The notes beneath the pieces are model-generated. The model had not been told where the DNA came from, ran no database searches, and saw nothing but the letters and a program-made list of their open reading frames with translations. Shown here in pieces: positions 1-7,640 of a stretch of 37,011 bases of DNA (its first letter is position 1; each line of letters opens with the position of its first letter). The stretch comes from Saprospiraceae bacterium (GTDB taxonomy: Bacteria; Bacteroidota; Bacteroidia; Chitinophagales; Saprospiraceae). The DNA lies in assembly GCA_020628725.1 (NCBI GenBank), contig JAHDEO010000005.1:11174-48184 (forward strand), read 5' to 3'. The translations under genes were made by a program, and so were the position numbers.

Positions 1-2
1 GG

Positions 3-21
3 GTTTTGGCTTCGCCAAAAC
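3..21. terminator. Perfect stem-loop at window edge
   Basis: A 7-bp perfect stem (GTTTTGG / CCAAAAC) closes a CTTCG loop. It lies just beyond the 3' end of the leftmost glycosyltransferase gene. It could terminate that gene, but the T-tract expected on the minus strand would fall outside the window, so this cannot be confirmed. Confidence 0.4.
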
Positions 22-30
22 GAATGTTTT

Positions 31-62
31 AAACTTAAACTTATTCTTAAACTTAAACTTTT
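31..62. repeat. Word-like repeat of TTAAACTTAAACTT units
   Basis: The word 'aaacttaaactt' occurs twice around a short 'attcttaaactt' linker, directly after the stop of the glycosyltransferase gene. It is the first of many low-complexity word arrays that fill gene junctions in this window. No function can be read from the sequence. Confidence 0.6.
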
Positions 63-1211
63 TTAGGCTGCAATTTTCTGATAATCAAGACCTAAACATC
101 TTAAAACTTCTCCGTGCAATACTTTCGCACTTCTCTCCCATGAATATTTTTCACGAATAATTCGGGCGATATTATCCAATTCCGCCTGAGGTGGTGGCAA
201 GGTAATATTTAACCAAATCATCGTTTGCAACAAGCCCGGATTATCCGGCGAGATGTGATTATTTTTGAAAAAATTAAAATCCTGCATCGCGGTTACATTC
301 GAGCAAATTGTATTCACACCCAATGCCGCCGCTTCCAATGGTGGTATGCCAAATCCTTCTGCTTTGGATGGATAAACGAACAGATTAGCAGCACGATACA
401 ATTCTAATAATTCCTTATCGCTTGCATTTCGTACCCAATGAAAATGTGCAGATTCTTTTTGGTTTAATTTTTTGAATGAATTAGTTAATGCGCTATCATT
501 CAAGGTGTTATTTCCTACAAAAACGAGATGCACACCTTGTTTTGCTAATTCCAAATCTTGCCATGCATCTAATAATGCTAAGTGATTTTTGCGAGGCTCA
601 AGGCGGCTCACGTAAAGGATGTATTTATCCCAGCCAAATTTATTTTGTACAAATTCTTGTGATTTTTTTCGGTCAAAAGGCAAGAGAAATGACTCCATCG
701 GCGCATTAGGCGTGATGGAAATTGTGTCGGGATTGATTCGGTAATGTTGTGCGATTTTTTGGCGTGAATATTCCGAAACTGTCAGTCGAATTTCACTTTG
801 TAGGAGGGAGCGTTTGAATAGAAAATTACGTTGCGTTCGATAGCTCCAACCAAACTCCCCCGGAAAGTCATTGAATAGCACATCATGAGTAGTCACGATG
901 TATCGACAGGCTTTTTTTATTGGAGTAATATATTGAAAATGAGCGAATTCAATATCATTCTTGCGGATTAATTCGGGGAATTCATTCAGCCATAATTTTA
1001 GCCGCGATTTATTTTTTAAAGGTAAAAAACGAACATTATACTTACCAAAAACTTCCATTACTGCCGCCTCATCATACCCCGCAAAATATAATTCATACCT
1101 GTCTCCATAGCTTTCCAACAAAGCCAAATACAATCCCTTCAAATAGGTTAAGCTGCCCTGACCTTCGCCCCCAAAATTACGGGCATCTACCAAAAGTTTA
1201 ATCTTTTTCAT
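63..1211 (-). CDS. GT4-family glycosyltransferase
   Basis: Predicted cytoplasmic retaining glycosyltransferase of the GT-B fold, GT4 family, about 382 residues, adding a sugar to the lipid-linked repeat unit. The N-terminal domain begins 'KIKLLVDARNFGGEGQGSLTYL'-like with a glycine-rich donor-side loop. The C-terminal domain carries the GT4 signature region 'VSRLEPRKNHLALLDAW' and the acidic motif 'AEGFGIPPLEAAALG', which binds the nucleotide-sugar. The ORF track starts 31 codons earlier, but that extension is translated from a dispersed inverted repeat ('LTAKTVIT') and lies ahead of the natural first beta strand, so the ATG at 1211 (MKKIKLL) is preferred. It is the last gene in transcription order of the locus visible here, downstream of the Wzy-like gene. 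Donor and acceptor sugars cannot be inferred. Confidence 0.88.
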   Translation of the reverse strand: MKKIKLLVDARNFGGEGQGSLTYLKGLYLALLESYGDRYELYFAGYDEAAVMEVFGKYNVRFLPLKNKSRLKLWLNEFPELIRKNDIEFAHFQYITPIKKACRYIVTTHDVLFNDFPGEFGWSYRTQRNFLFKRSLLQSEIRLTVSEYSRQKIAQHYRINPDTISITPNAPMESFLLPFDRKKSQEFVQNKFGWDKYILYVSRLEPRKNHLALLDAWQDLELAKQGVHLVFVGNNTLNDSALTNSFKKLNQKESAHFHWVRNASDKELLELYRAANLFVYPSKAEGFGIPPLEAAALGVNTICSNVTAMQDFNFFKNNHISPDNPGLLQTMIWLNITLPPPQAELDNIARIIREKYSWERSAKVLHGEVLRCLGLDYQKIAA

Positions 1212-1242
1212 GAGTCTGAAATTATCGAACGAAAAACACCCT

Positions 1243-1354
1243 GTAATGACTGTTTTAGCTGTCAAGTGTATAAAAATTGTAATTCCTAATTTACTATAGA
1301 GCAATAGCTTAAAACTATTTCTTCAACTCACTTGACAGCTAAAGCAGTCATTAC
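1243..1354. repeat. Dispersed inverted repeat family A, copy 1
   Basis: Two 25-nt arms, 1243-1267 and 1330-1354, are inverted copies (24 of 25 match) of a unit reading gtaatgactg[c/t]tttagctgt and onward, separated by about 62 nt. The same arms recur at 14051-14146. The right arm forms the last codons and stop of the Wzy-like gene; the left arm lies in the leader of the glycosyltransferase gene. As RNA this could form a long intercistronic hairpin. Confidence 0.85.
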
Positions 1355-2587
1355 GGTATCATCGTCAACCGATTTAATCGCCGTGTGTCGTGTGAATAAA
1401 GAAGTTCCCAAAAATGCCGCTACCAAAAACCAAAACAACTGCGTATTGATATTCGCATTCGGCAATAGCATCACAAAAAACAACCAAAAAGTAAAAGGTA
1501 ATTTCCATAGAAAAGTCCCCACAAAAATCAACAACAAACCAAAGCCAATAAAGCCGTAATCATAGATAAATGCCGGCACAATTCCCGTGTCAAATTCATC
1601 GTCATCCTCGTCAATCACAAAGCCTGCCATTGCTTTCGGAATATCCACACCTGCTGCTCCTGCGCCCTTGCCGAGCATCAATTTTCCTAAGTCTTTTTCA
1701 TTTTTAAACAGGTAGTACGGCACACCAATTCGAGCGAATGCACTGGGGTCGGATTTTTGCAGTTTTCTCATCATTTTATCGGTGGTGTAAGTATCATCTT
1801 GTAAAATTTCTCCCACTTCACGAAGCCTCACAATCGACTCATTATCTGAATATTGTACAAAATTAACTACTGACCTTCCTATTAAAATAAACGGCACTAA
1901 AAGCACCAATTTAAGAGCAGCATCAAAGCGTTTGAAATAATGCCAACCCCACCCCAGAGCCACCACAAGTGCTAATAATATTCCGTAAGCAGAACCCAGC
2001 AAAACAACCGATAAAGCATAAGCACTTAACATCAAATAAAAGGCTTTGTCTTGTGCATAATTTCGCAAATGATTCCAACACAAAAAGCAGATACTCACAA
2101 TAAATGCCGCATAAGAAGGCTCAGAAGAAAACCCGCATGGGCGGCTTCCCGCGCTCGTCTCCGTAATACCAATCAATCCACCCGCTAATGATTGTGTATG
2201 TCCTGCTTTCAATGCTAATGTTGCAAGTATTATATTCGCAAAAAACATCCCCAAAATCACCACAAAAATCCACTCTAATTGCCTTTTATCACTTTGTTTT
2301 AATAAGTTATACAGCAGTATCATTTCCACCACAAAAGCCAGCGAATATATCAATGAAGTCGGACGTATGTCAGGGTAATTTATCGTATTATTTACCAAGA
2401 AAAAACCACCCAATAAGACTAAAAGTATCGGCAATCCCAAGTCGGATTTTTTTGAAAATAACGTCACATATCCGATATACAAAGCCATGAGCAAATGGAA
2501 GGGGGTCAGTGGAGCTTTCCCCACCGTTGCCACACTTATATCTGTCATCGAAAGTGCAATGAATAATATGACAATCAGATATTTCAT
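1328..2587 (-). CDS. wzy: O-antigen polymerase-like (Wzy/O-antigen ligase family) membrane protein
   Basis: A 419-residue polytopic inner-membrane protein with roughly 10-12 hydrophobic segments and a large polar loop in the second half (about residues 245-335, 'LREVGEILQDDTYTTDK..'). That architecture is typical of Wzy polymerases and WaaL/PF04932-type ligases. It likely joins undecaprenyl-linked repeat units at the periplasmic face. Sequence conservation in these families is low, so the call rests on topology and on the neighbouring flippase, chain-length and glycosyltransferase genes. Its ATG overlaps the stop of the upstream gene by 4 nt (ATGA), indicating translational coupling. Its C-terminus 'MTALAVK' and stop codon are encoded by repeat family A, so the native end may once have been different. 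Confidence 0.78.
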   Translation of the reverse strand: MKYLIVILFIALSMTDISVATVGKAPLTPFHLLMALYIGYVTLFSKKSDLGLPILLVLLGGFFLVNNTINYPDIRPTSLIYSLAFVVEMILLYNLLKQSDKRQLEWIFVVILGMFFANIILATLALKAGHTQSLAGGLIGITETSAGSRPCGFSSEPSYAAFIVSICFLCWNHLRNYAQDKAFYLMLSAYALSVVLLGSAYGILLALVVALGWGWHYFKRFDAALKLVLLVPFILIGRSVVNFVQYSDNESIVRLREVGEILQDDTYTTDKMMRKLQKSDPSAFARIGVPYYLFKNEKDLGKLMLGKGAGAAGVDIPKAMAGFVIDEDDDEFDTGIVPAFIYDYGFIGFGLLLIFVGTFLWKLPFTFWLFFVMLLPNANINTQLFWFLVAAFLGTSLFTRHTAIKSVDDDTVMTALAVK

Positions 2588-3981
2588 ACCGTAGCGTGAG
2601 CTTCCAGCTCGCGTTCTGCGTGTGTATGCGTATCACGAGTCAATATTTTTAAAAACCCCTCTGCCACCTTCCGCACATTTTCTTTTTCCATAATTTTCGG
2701 ATTCGCATTCGGGTCAGAAAATGTCCCTTCAAATGAATTTCGCGACAAATATTGACAAAACTCCAAACGATTATCCTCTTCCGATTTCAATTCTTCACAA
2801 AGCAAATTCAAATCCGCGCAATCATTCAATTCATTCCACGTAATTTGCCGACAATAATTCATACGATTAAAAAAGGTTGGAGCTAAAGTCAGCGACGGAA
2901 CTTGCATTAAAGCTGCTTCATAAGCGATTGTTCCTGTTACGGTTACGACTAATTTTGCCTGATTAATTAATGCCCATGAATTAGTCGATTCATGTACAAA
3001 ATGTAAATTCGGCAATGCATCTAACTCACGATAAAAAGCCAAACTTCTATCCCCCACTGCATTTGTATGTTCCTTCACAATCAACTGCCAGCCATGCGGC
3101 AAAGCCCGCCAAATATTCTTGATATTCACCAATTGGTCTTCGTAATATCGTCCGAATACATCAATCGAAGCCTCCGGTTGTTTATGTAAACCAACGAAGA
3201 CGTAATTCGTATTTTTGATATCTTCAAAATCGATTCTTTTTACACTTCGGTAGGTTTCTTTACGCCATTCCTCACCTGCACGCGAGCGAAACTGGGTTTC
3301 TTTATTTGTGATGAGTGTCGGGTCGTTTTTATCAATGTTTTCACTGGTAAAAAATCGCTTCGCACGACTTAGTCGTCCGCTGAATGAGCGATTTTTTTTC
3401 ATTTTTTTATCATTAATAACGAGGTAATCCGGTTTTTTTAATTCAAAAATGCTGTCACATATTTCGTGTGAATCTCTCTCTCTGAAGGGGGCTTCCAAAA
3501 TCTCCGACTGATGCTCATCCATAAAAAAAGCAAACCGCCCATTTGGAATCCGTACCACATGCGGACACAGATAACGACACCCCAAATCCGGCAATCTTCG
3601 CGTCATACGATGCACCAACACCTCATGCGCCCAAGTCGTCTCACCAAACACCGTTTTTACCTGATGCTTTTTCAAAAAATCATAAATCGGTTGTTGTATA
3701 TTGGTCAAAAAACGAATGCCATTTGCAGCTTCATGTCTCAAAACTCTATCTCCAAATACCAGTTCATTAATCTTGAATTCTCCAACAGGCGCACCGTCAC
3801 TTTGCATCCAATCTCGATTGAGATATAATACTTTTTCTTCCGAGTAATGTTTACATAAAAAATTGCGTAGTTGTTCATTCACAACTATCCAAACTATCTC
3901 AAAATCAGCCTTTTCTAACTCCCTTGCAATTGCATCGAAAAAGTAAGTTTTAGAAAAATTAGCCATGAAACATACCGTCAT
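2584..3981 (-). CDS. Capsule polysaccharide biosynthesis-like (KpsS/LipB-type) glycosyltransferase-like protein
   Basis: About 465 residues. The first strand 'MTVCFMANFSKTYFFDAIAREL' and the C-terminal half ('HGWQLIVKEHTNAVG', 'HESTNSWALINQAKLVVTVTGTIAYEAALMQVPSL') resemble GT-B-like capsule synthesis proteins (PF05159-like), where the late GT/A/E-rich segment binds a nucleotide-sugar. It probably transfers a sugar during repeat-unit assembly. The ORF-track start at 4101 adds 40 residues translated from palindromic repeat family B ('RTDRNVCVT'), which cannot be native; the ATG at 3981 (or 3966) is preferred. Its 3' end overlaps the Wzy-like start by 4 nt. Upstream is the flippase gene. The exact family is moderately certain; the substrate is unknown. 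Confidence 0.72.
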   Translation of the reverse strand: MTVCFMANFSKTYFFDAIARELEKADFEIVWIVVNEQLRNFLCKHYSEEKVLYLNRDWMQSDGAPVGEFKINELVFGDRVLRHEAANGIRFLTNIQQPIYDFLKKHQVKTVFGETTWAHEVLVHRMTRRLPDLGCRYLCPHVVRIPNGRFAFFMDEHQSEILEAPFRERDSHEICDSIFELKKPDYLVINDKKMKKNRSFSGRLSRAKRFFTSENIDKNDPTLITNKETQFRSRAGEEWRKETYRSVKRIDFEDIKNTNYVFVGLHKQPEASIDVFGRYYEDQLVNIKNIWRALPHGWQLIVKEHTNAVGDRSLAFYRELDALPNLHFVHESTNSWALINQAKLVVTVTGTIAYEAALMQVPSLTLAPTFFNRMNYCRQITWNELNDCADLNLLCEELKSEEDNRLEFCQYLSRNSFEGTFSDPNANPKIMEKENVRKVAEGFLKILTRDTHTHAERELEAHATV

Positions 3982-3993
3982 AATTGTAATTTT

Positions 3994-4054
3994 CGTAACA
4001 CAGACATTCCTGTCTGTGCGGTAGCGTAACACAGACAGGAATGTCTGTGTTACG
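3994..4054. repeat. Palindromic repeat family B, copy 1
   Basis: Nested palindrome. The core CACAGACA-TTCC-TGTCTGTG is self-complementary, and the full unit 'cgtaacacagacattcctgt..' occurs in inverted orientation at 3994-4018 and 4030-4054. Positions 4025-4054 also form a perfect 13-bp stem with a GGAA loop. A second copy lies at 9993-10047. Its outer edge provides the TAA stop of the flippase gene. Similar ACAGACATTCCTGTCTGT elements are, from memory, widespread in environmental bacterial genomes; no mobility gene is attached. Confidence 0.9.
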
Positions 4055-5354
4055 TAGCTTGTGTAATAAGAAAAAATGCTAATCCGCCCCTCGTCAACCA
4101 TTTAAATTTCACAAAATTCACTTCATTTTTTTTGAGGATTTTAAATTGTGATTCTAATGCGAGAAATACGGCTGCCAAATTCGTGAGAATTAAAACCGAT
4201 AAGGATAATCGCCCTGTTTGATGCAACACAAACATTGCTGCAAGCATCGTTAAAGTTATCATCAAAAAGTGAATATTCATTTGGTGTGAGAGCTTCTCTC
4301 GATGAATAACATTAGAATTGAATGCGATCCCCACCCAAAACAAAGCATGAAAGCAAAGCATAAAATAAACATTTTTATACTCCAAAAAACTTGTTTTCAA
4401 TAAGGTCAAGTATTCACCAAATACTAATGGAATAATTTTCCAAGACATTAAAATTAGTACGAAAATAACTCCCCACATTATCGTAAACCAAGCATCCAAA
4501 ATAGCAGGTTTCGATTGGTATATTTTACGAAAAAAAGCCACCAAAAACACTTGCTGCATAATCACCGCCAACGTCGCAAATCGCAAATAGAATGTGTAAT
4601 AGCCTACTGCCTCCAAATCAAAAAAATACTCAACCAAAATACGTCCTCCCGTTGTCAGGAAAATCACTAAAAAGGCAGAAAGAATGATATGTCGCCCGTA
4701 GTCAATTGCTTGGGTATAACGTTGAAATGAAAAATCACTTCGATATTTCCACCAATTCAAAACATTGATTATCAATAGAAAAAATAAAAATCCACATAGT
4801 GCAAACTCAAACAAATCATAGCTAAACACGCCGCCTACTCCATTCAATCCTACGATATAAAAGAAAAGTATCAGCAATACAGCCGAGTCAGTCACAACGG
4901 CTTTTTTCACATGGTCATGTGATTTAAGAATGGAAGAAAGCAACATTTGAATGGCGACAATTCCACCCAATAATATCGCTAAAGAAAACTTACGAGGCAC
5001 ACCAAACCCCAAGCAATAATTTCCTAAAAAAAATAATAGGGTAAGTCCCGCAATTCCGGCAGCATGTAGATAGAAAAGAGATTGAAAACCTTCCACTTGA
5101 AGCTTAAGGTTAAAGTAAGGATACGCCCCTTGAAGCCCCGCCGTCAGCACAATTGCCAACAAAACACCGACACCAAGCGCGTACTCAAACAGCCCGTACT
5201 GAGCCACATCTGTCACGACATTGGAGAGTAAAATGACGGATAAAAAACTAAAGAATTTGATGACACCAAATACCAAGCCCACCTGCACGATACGCCACAA
5301 CATATCACCGTATTTAGCGATAAAAGGTTGACTCGAAATTCGTAGTGATTTCAT
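4050..5354 (-). CDS. wzx: Polysaccharide flippase (Wzx-like, MOP superfamily)
   Basis: A 434-residue integral membrane protein with about 12 hydrophobic segments spread along its whole length, starting with 'MLWRIVQVGLVFGVIKFFSFLSVILLSNVV'-like and followed by the 'YGLFEYALGVGVLLAIV' segment typical of oligosaccharide flippases (PF01943/PF13440). It would move undecaprenyl-diphosphate-linked repeat units to the periplasmic leaflet for the Wzy-like polymerase two genes downstream. Both ends touch repeats. The start codon lies at the border of an inverted repeat arm (5353-5372), and the stop TAA is the outer edge of palindrome B, so the last residues 'TQAT' may be repeat-derived. Spacing to pseI is about 115 nt, all of it repeat. 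Confidence 0.86.
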   Translation of the reverse strand: MKSLRISSQPFIAKYGDMLWRIVQVGLVFGVIKFFSFLSVILLSNVVTDVAQYGLFEYALGVGVLLAIVLTAGLQGAYPYFNLKLQVEGFQSLFYLHAAGIAGLTLLFFLGNYCLGFGVPRKFSLAILLGGIVAIQMLLSSILKSHDHVKKAVVTDSAVLLILFFYIVGLNGVGGVFSYDLFEFALCGFLFFLLIINVLNWWKYRSDFSFQRYTQAIDYGRHIILSAFLVIFLTTGGRILVEYFFDLEAVGYYTFYLRFATLAVIMQQVFLVAFFRKIYQSKPAILDAWFTIMWGVIFVLILMSWKIIPLVFGEYLTLLKTSFLEYKNVYFMLCFHALFWVGIAFNSNVIHREKLSHQMNIHFLMITLTMLAAMFVLHQTGRLSLSVLILTNLAAVFLALESQFKILKKNEVNFVKFKWLTRGGLAFFLITQAT

Positions 5355-5456
5355 TGTTTCATGGTTATATTGTTACATTGTTTTATTGCTGTATAATATC
5401 GGTTTTTGCATAGCAAAAACAATAATAACAATGAAGCAATATAACCATGAAACAAT
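5353..5456. repeat. Inverted repeat C between wzx and pseI
   Basis: Arms 'attgtttcatggttatattg' (5353-5372) and its exact reverse complement (5437-5456) enclose low-complexity 'ttgttacattgttttattgc' words and a central perfect hairpin GTTTTTGC-ATA-GCAAAAAC (5402-5420). The left arm overlaps the wzx start codon. The structure could act as an intercistronic hairpin or weak terminator. Confidence 0.85.
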
Positions 5457-5469
5457 TGAGCAATGTAAT

Positions 5470-6519
5470 TTAAAAATGCGTCCAATTAAGTGGTGTTCCG
5501 GCTTTGATTTCAGTGGCGACTGCTTTGCCGATTAAGCCTTCAAAATATTTGGGTGGAAGTCCGTCACCGGGACGTATAACTCGCAGATTATCAATGCTAA
5601 ATGTGTCCCCGGGGTGAACGTCTTTGACCACATAGACAGAGCGTTTGAAACGCTTACTTTTTTGCTCGGCAGACTGTATGCCGTACTGTACTTTGCCCAA
5701 TGCTTCAAAGGCACGATTGGCTTCTACGACGAGCGATTTTAGTTCCTGCGGTTCAAGGCTGAAAGCACTATCTACACCACCGTCGGAACGGCTAAGTGTA
5801 AAGTGTTTTTCGATAACTCTTGCCCCTAAAGCCACTGCCGCTACAGGTGCACCGATACCCATTGTATGGTCAGAAAGTCCGACGATAATATCGTCGAAAA
5901 GCTGTGCCATGTGTGGAATCGTCATCAAATTAGTGGTACTTGGTGAGGCGGGATACGTACTTGTACATTTCAGTAAAACCAACTCCTTGCACCCATGCTC
6001 ACGCAGCACACGTACAGACTCGTCGATGTCCGCAAGTCGCGTGAGTCCGGTGGACATAATGACAGGTTTCCCCGTCTGCGCGACCTTTTTTAAAAGCGGG
6101 TGGTCGGTATTTTCAAAGGAAGCAATTTTATACACTTCAACGCCTAATTCTTCCAAAAAATCAACAGCACTCGCATCAAATGGCGAACTAAACGCAATTA
6201 AACCTAAATCCTTCGCTTTCTGCATGATAGGTTTATGCCACTCCCATGGTGTATAGGCTTTTTGATAGAGTTCATAGAGGTTGTTACCGTTCCATAATGA
6301 ACTCTTATCATCAATATTAAACAAGCCATGACGTGCATTAATCGTCATCGTATCTGCCGTGTATGTCTGCAGTTTGATAGCATCTGCACCTGCCTCTGCT
6401 GCCGCTTCGACTATTGCCAATGCACGGTCTAATGACTGGTTGTGATTGCCGGACATTTCGGCTATGATGAATGGGCGATATGCAGCCCCGATTTGTCTGT
6501 CAGCGATGTTAATTGTCAT
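5470..6519 (-). CDS. pseI: Pseudaminic acid synthase
   Basis: Condenses 2,4-diacylamido-2,4,6-trideoxy-L-altrose with phosphoenolpyruvate to give pseudaminic acid. The 349-residue length fits the family. The N-terminal NeuB-type TIM barrel starts 'FIIAEMSGNHNQSLDRAL', with 'ADAIKLQTYTADTMT' following. The segment 'EKHFTLSRSDGGVDSAFSLEP' has the GG.DSAFSLEP form that I associate with PseI rather than the GPDH..SLEP form of sialic acid synthase NeuB. A C-terminal SAF (antifreeze-like) domain runs from about residue 290 ('SVYVVKDVHPGDTFS..IRPGDGLPP') to the end. It follows pseB, pseC, pseG and a formyltransferase on the same strand, which strongly supports the pathway assignment. Downstream is the flippase. 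Confidence 0.95.
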   Translation of the reverse strand: MTINIADRQIGAAYRPFIIAEMSGNHNQSLDRALAIVEAAAEAGADAIKLQTYTADTMTINARHGLFNIDDKSSLWNGNNLYELYQKAYTPWEWHKPIMQKAKDLGLIAFSSPFDASAVDFLEELGVEVYKIASFENTDHPLLKKVAQTGKPVIMSTGLTRLADIDESVRVLREHGCKELVLLKCTSTYPASPSTTNLMTIPHMAQLFDDIIVGLSDHTMGIGAPVAAVALGARVIEKHFTLSRSDGGVDSAFSLEPQELKSLVVEANRAFEALGKVQYGIQSAEQKSKRFKRSVYVVKDVHPGDTFSIDNLRVIRPGDGLPPKYFEGLIGKAVATEIKAGTPLNWTHF

Positions 6520-6551
6520 TATTTTGATTATTTATAAACACGATAACCGTT

Positions 6552-6579
6552 GTAGAGACGCGATTAATCGCGTCTCTAC
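6552..6579. repeat. 28-nt perfect palindrome D
   Basis: The segment GTAGAGACGCGATT followed by its exact reverse complement makes a gapless 28-nt palindrome in the junction between the formyltransferase stop and the pseI start. From memory, very similar TAGAGACGCGATTAATCGCG elements are scattered through cyanobacterial and other genomes. It could form a cruciform or RNA hairpin. Confidence 0.92.
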
Positions 6580-6581
6580 CG

Positions 6582-7460
6582 CTATTTCAGTATCATTCCT
6601 ATTTTCATTGTTGAACGGTCTAAACCGTTTGTTTCCAGATTTTCGAGGGTCAATGCGCCATTAGGTGTTTTTACGGTAATTGAATTGTCACTTAGTTGGA
6701 GTATTTCGCCGTTTTTTTGTTCGTAATTAAAACCTGTATCGGAAAAAACGGCTTTGTGTGCGATGATTTTGTGTTCATCAAAAAACGTAAATGCGCCGGG
6801 ATAAGGTTTGGCTTGTGCGCGTACCCAATTGCGAATACGTTCCTTGCTCCAATCCCAAATTATTTGTCCGTCTGCGGGTGTTCTTTTGCCAAAATAAATG
6901 GCATTTTCTTTCTTTTGTGGAGTAAATTTTATCGTATTATTTTGAACGGAATTCAGGACGGATTCGGCGAGTCCGGGATAGAGAGCTTCGTATTTCTTGA
7001 GGATGTTTGCGCCAGTGTCTATTGGTGTTATGGGTACTTTTATTTGTTCGACTATATCACCGTTATCTACTTCTTTATCAATAAGATGTGCGGTAATTCC
7101 AGCTTCAGTTTCGCCGTTTATGATTGCCCATACGTGCGGGGTGCGCCCACGATATTTAGGTAATAGCGAACCGTGAATATTAATAGCATATTGACGGGGT
7201 AAATCAATTAAATCTTGTTCAATGATGAATAAATAATTTACGGATAATAACACATCACATTCAATGTTCTGTATGAATTCCGTAGCGCGTCCTTTACGCG
7301 GATTGCCAACGAAAAGCGGCAGCGATTTTTCACGCGCCAAATCAATAATTGCATCCGAACCTTTATTCGTAAAGACCGCCTGAATATCAAATCCACGTTC
7401 CAAAAGATGTTTGAAAATAACGTGTCCGAGATGCCCGCTGACCATTAAGGATGTCGTCAT
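6582..7460 (-). CDS. Folate-dependent sugar N-formyltransferase (candidate PseJ-like)
   Basis: Formyltransferase of the methionyl-tRNA/ArnA type, about 292 residues, using N10-formyl-tetrahydrofolate. The catalytic core is visible: N-I-H within 'INIHGSLLPKYRGRTPHVWA' at about residues 105-125 and the acidic 'DKEVDNGDIVEQI' region. The C-terminal domain has the family pattern 'ADGQIIWDWSKERIRNWVRA' and 'KPYPGAFTFF'. The ORF-track start adds 31 residues from a junction repeat; 'MTTSLMVSGHLGHVIF' at 7460 is the natural Rossmann-like start. It lies between pseG and pseI, where a PseH N-acetyltransferase would be expected, and no PseH is present. The inference is that it formylates the 4-amino group of the PseC product, or a finished amino sugar. 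A true Fmt is less likely in this context. Confidence 0.85.
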   Translation of the reverse strand: MTTSLMVSGHLGHVIFKHLLERGFDIQAVFTNKGSDAIIDLAREKSLPLFVGNPRKGRATEFIQNIECDVLLSVNYLFIIEQDLIDLPRQYAINIHGSLLPKYRGRTPHVWAIINGETEAGITAHLIDKEVDNGDIVEQIKVPITPIDTGANILKKYEALYPGLAESVLNSVQNNTIKFTPQKKENAIYFGKRTPADGQIIWDWSKERIRNWVRAQAKPYPGAFTFFDEHKIIAHKAVFSDTGFNYEQKNGEILQLSDNSITVKTPNGALTLENLETNGLDRSTMKIGMILK

Positions 7461-7492
7461 GATATTTTTGTTTTTGAAATGAAAATTGTTTG

Positions 7493-7626
7493 AACTACGA
7501 AGCACACAAAGGACACTAAACCTAATTAACGCAAAAGAAAACGAAGGTTTCAAAGAAATTTCTTATTAATCCTTGTGTTCTTCTACGTCTGTTTTGTTTT
7601 CGTGTCCTTCGTGAACTTAGTGGTGT
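7493..7626. repeat. Low-complexity inverted repeat F (cacaaaggacac words)
   Basis: The left side reads 'acgaagcacacaaaggacac' and the right side 'gtgtccttcgtgaac..tagtgg', roughly its reverse complement, with a central 'ggtttcaaagaaatttctta' segment. It fills the junction between pseG and the formyltransferase gene and would add a spurious N-terminal extension to the latter if translated. Confidence 0.65.
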
Positions 7627-7640
7627 ATAATTGTCGGATT

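Noticed and set aside
1212-1304. ORF-track N-terminal extension of the first glycosyltransferase
   Set aside because: It is translated from inverted repeat A and precedes the natural first beta strand.
3982-4101. ORF-track N-terminal extension of the capsule-type protein
   Set aside because: It is translated from palindrome B and overlaps the wzx gene end.
5470-6519. Sialic acid synthase NeuB
   Set aside because: The GG.DSAFSLEP motif and neighbouring pseB, pseC and pseG favour PseI.
6582-7460. Housekeeping methionyl-tRNA formyltransferase (fmt)
   Set aside because: The fold is the same, but the gene sits between pseG and pseI, without def or other translation genes, so a sugar formyltransferase is more likely.
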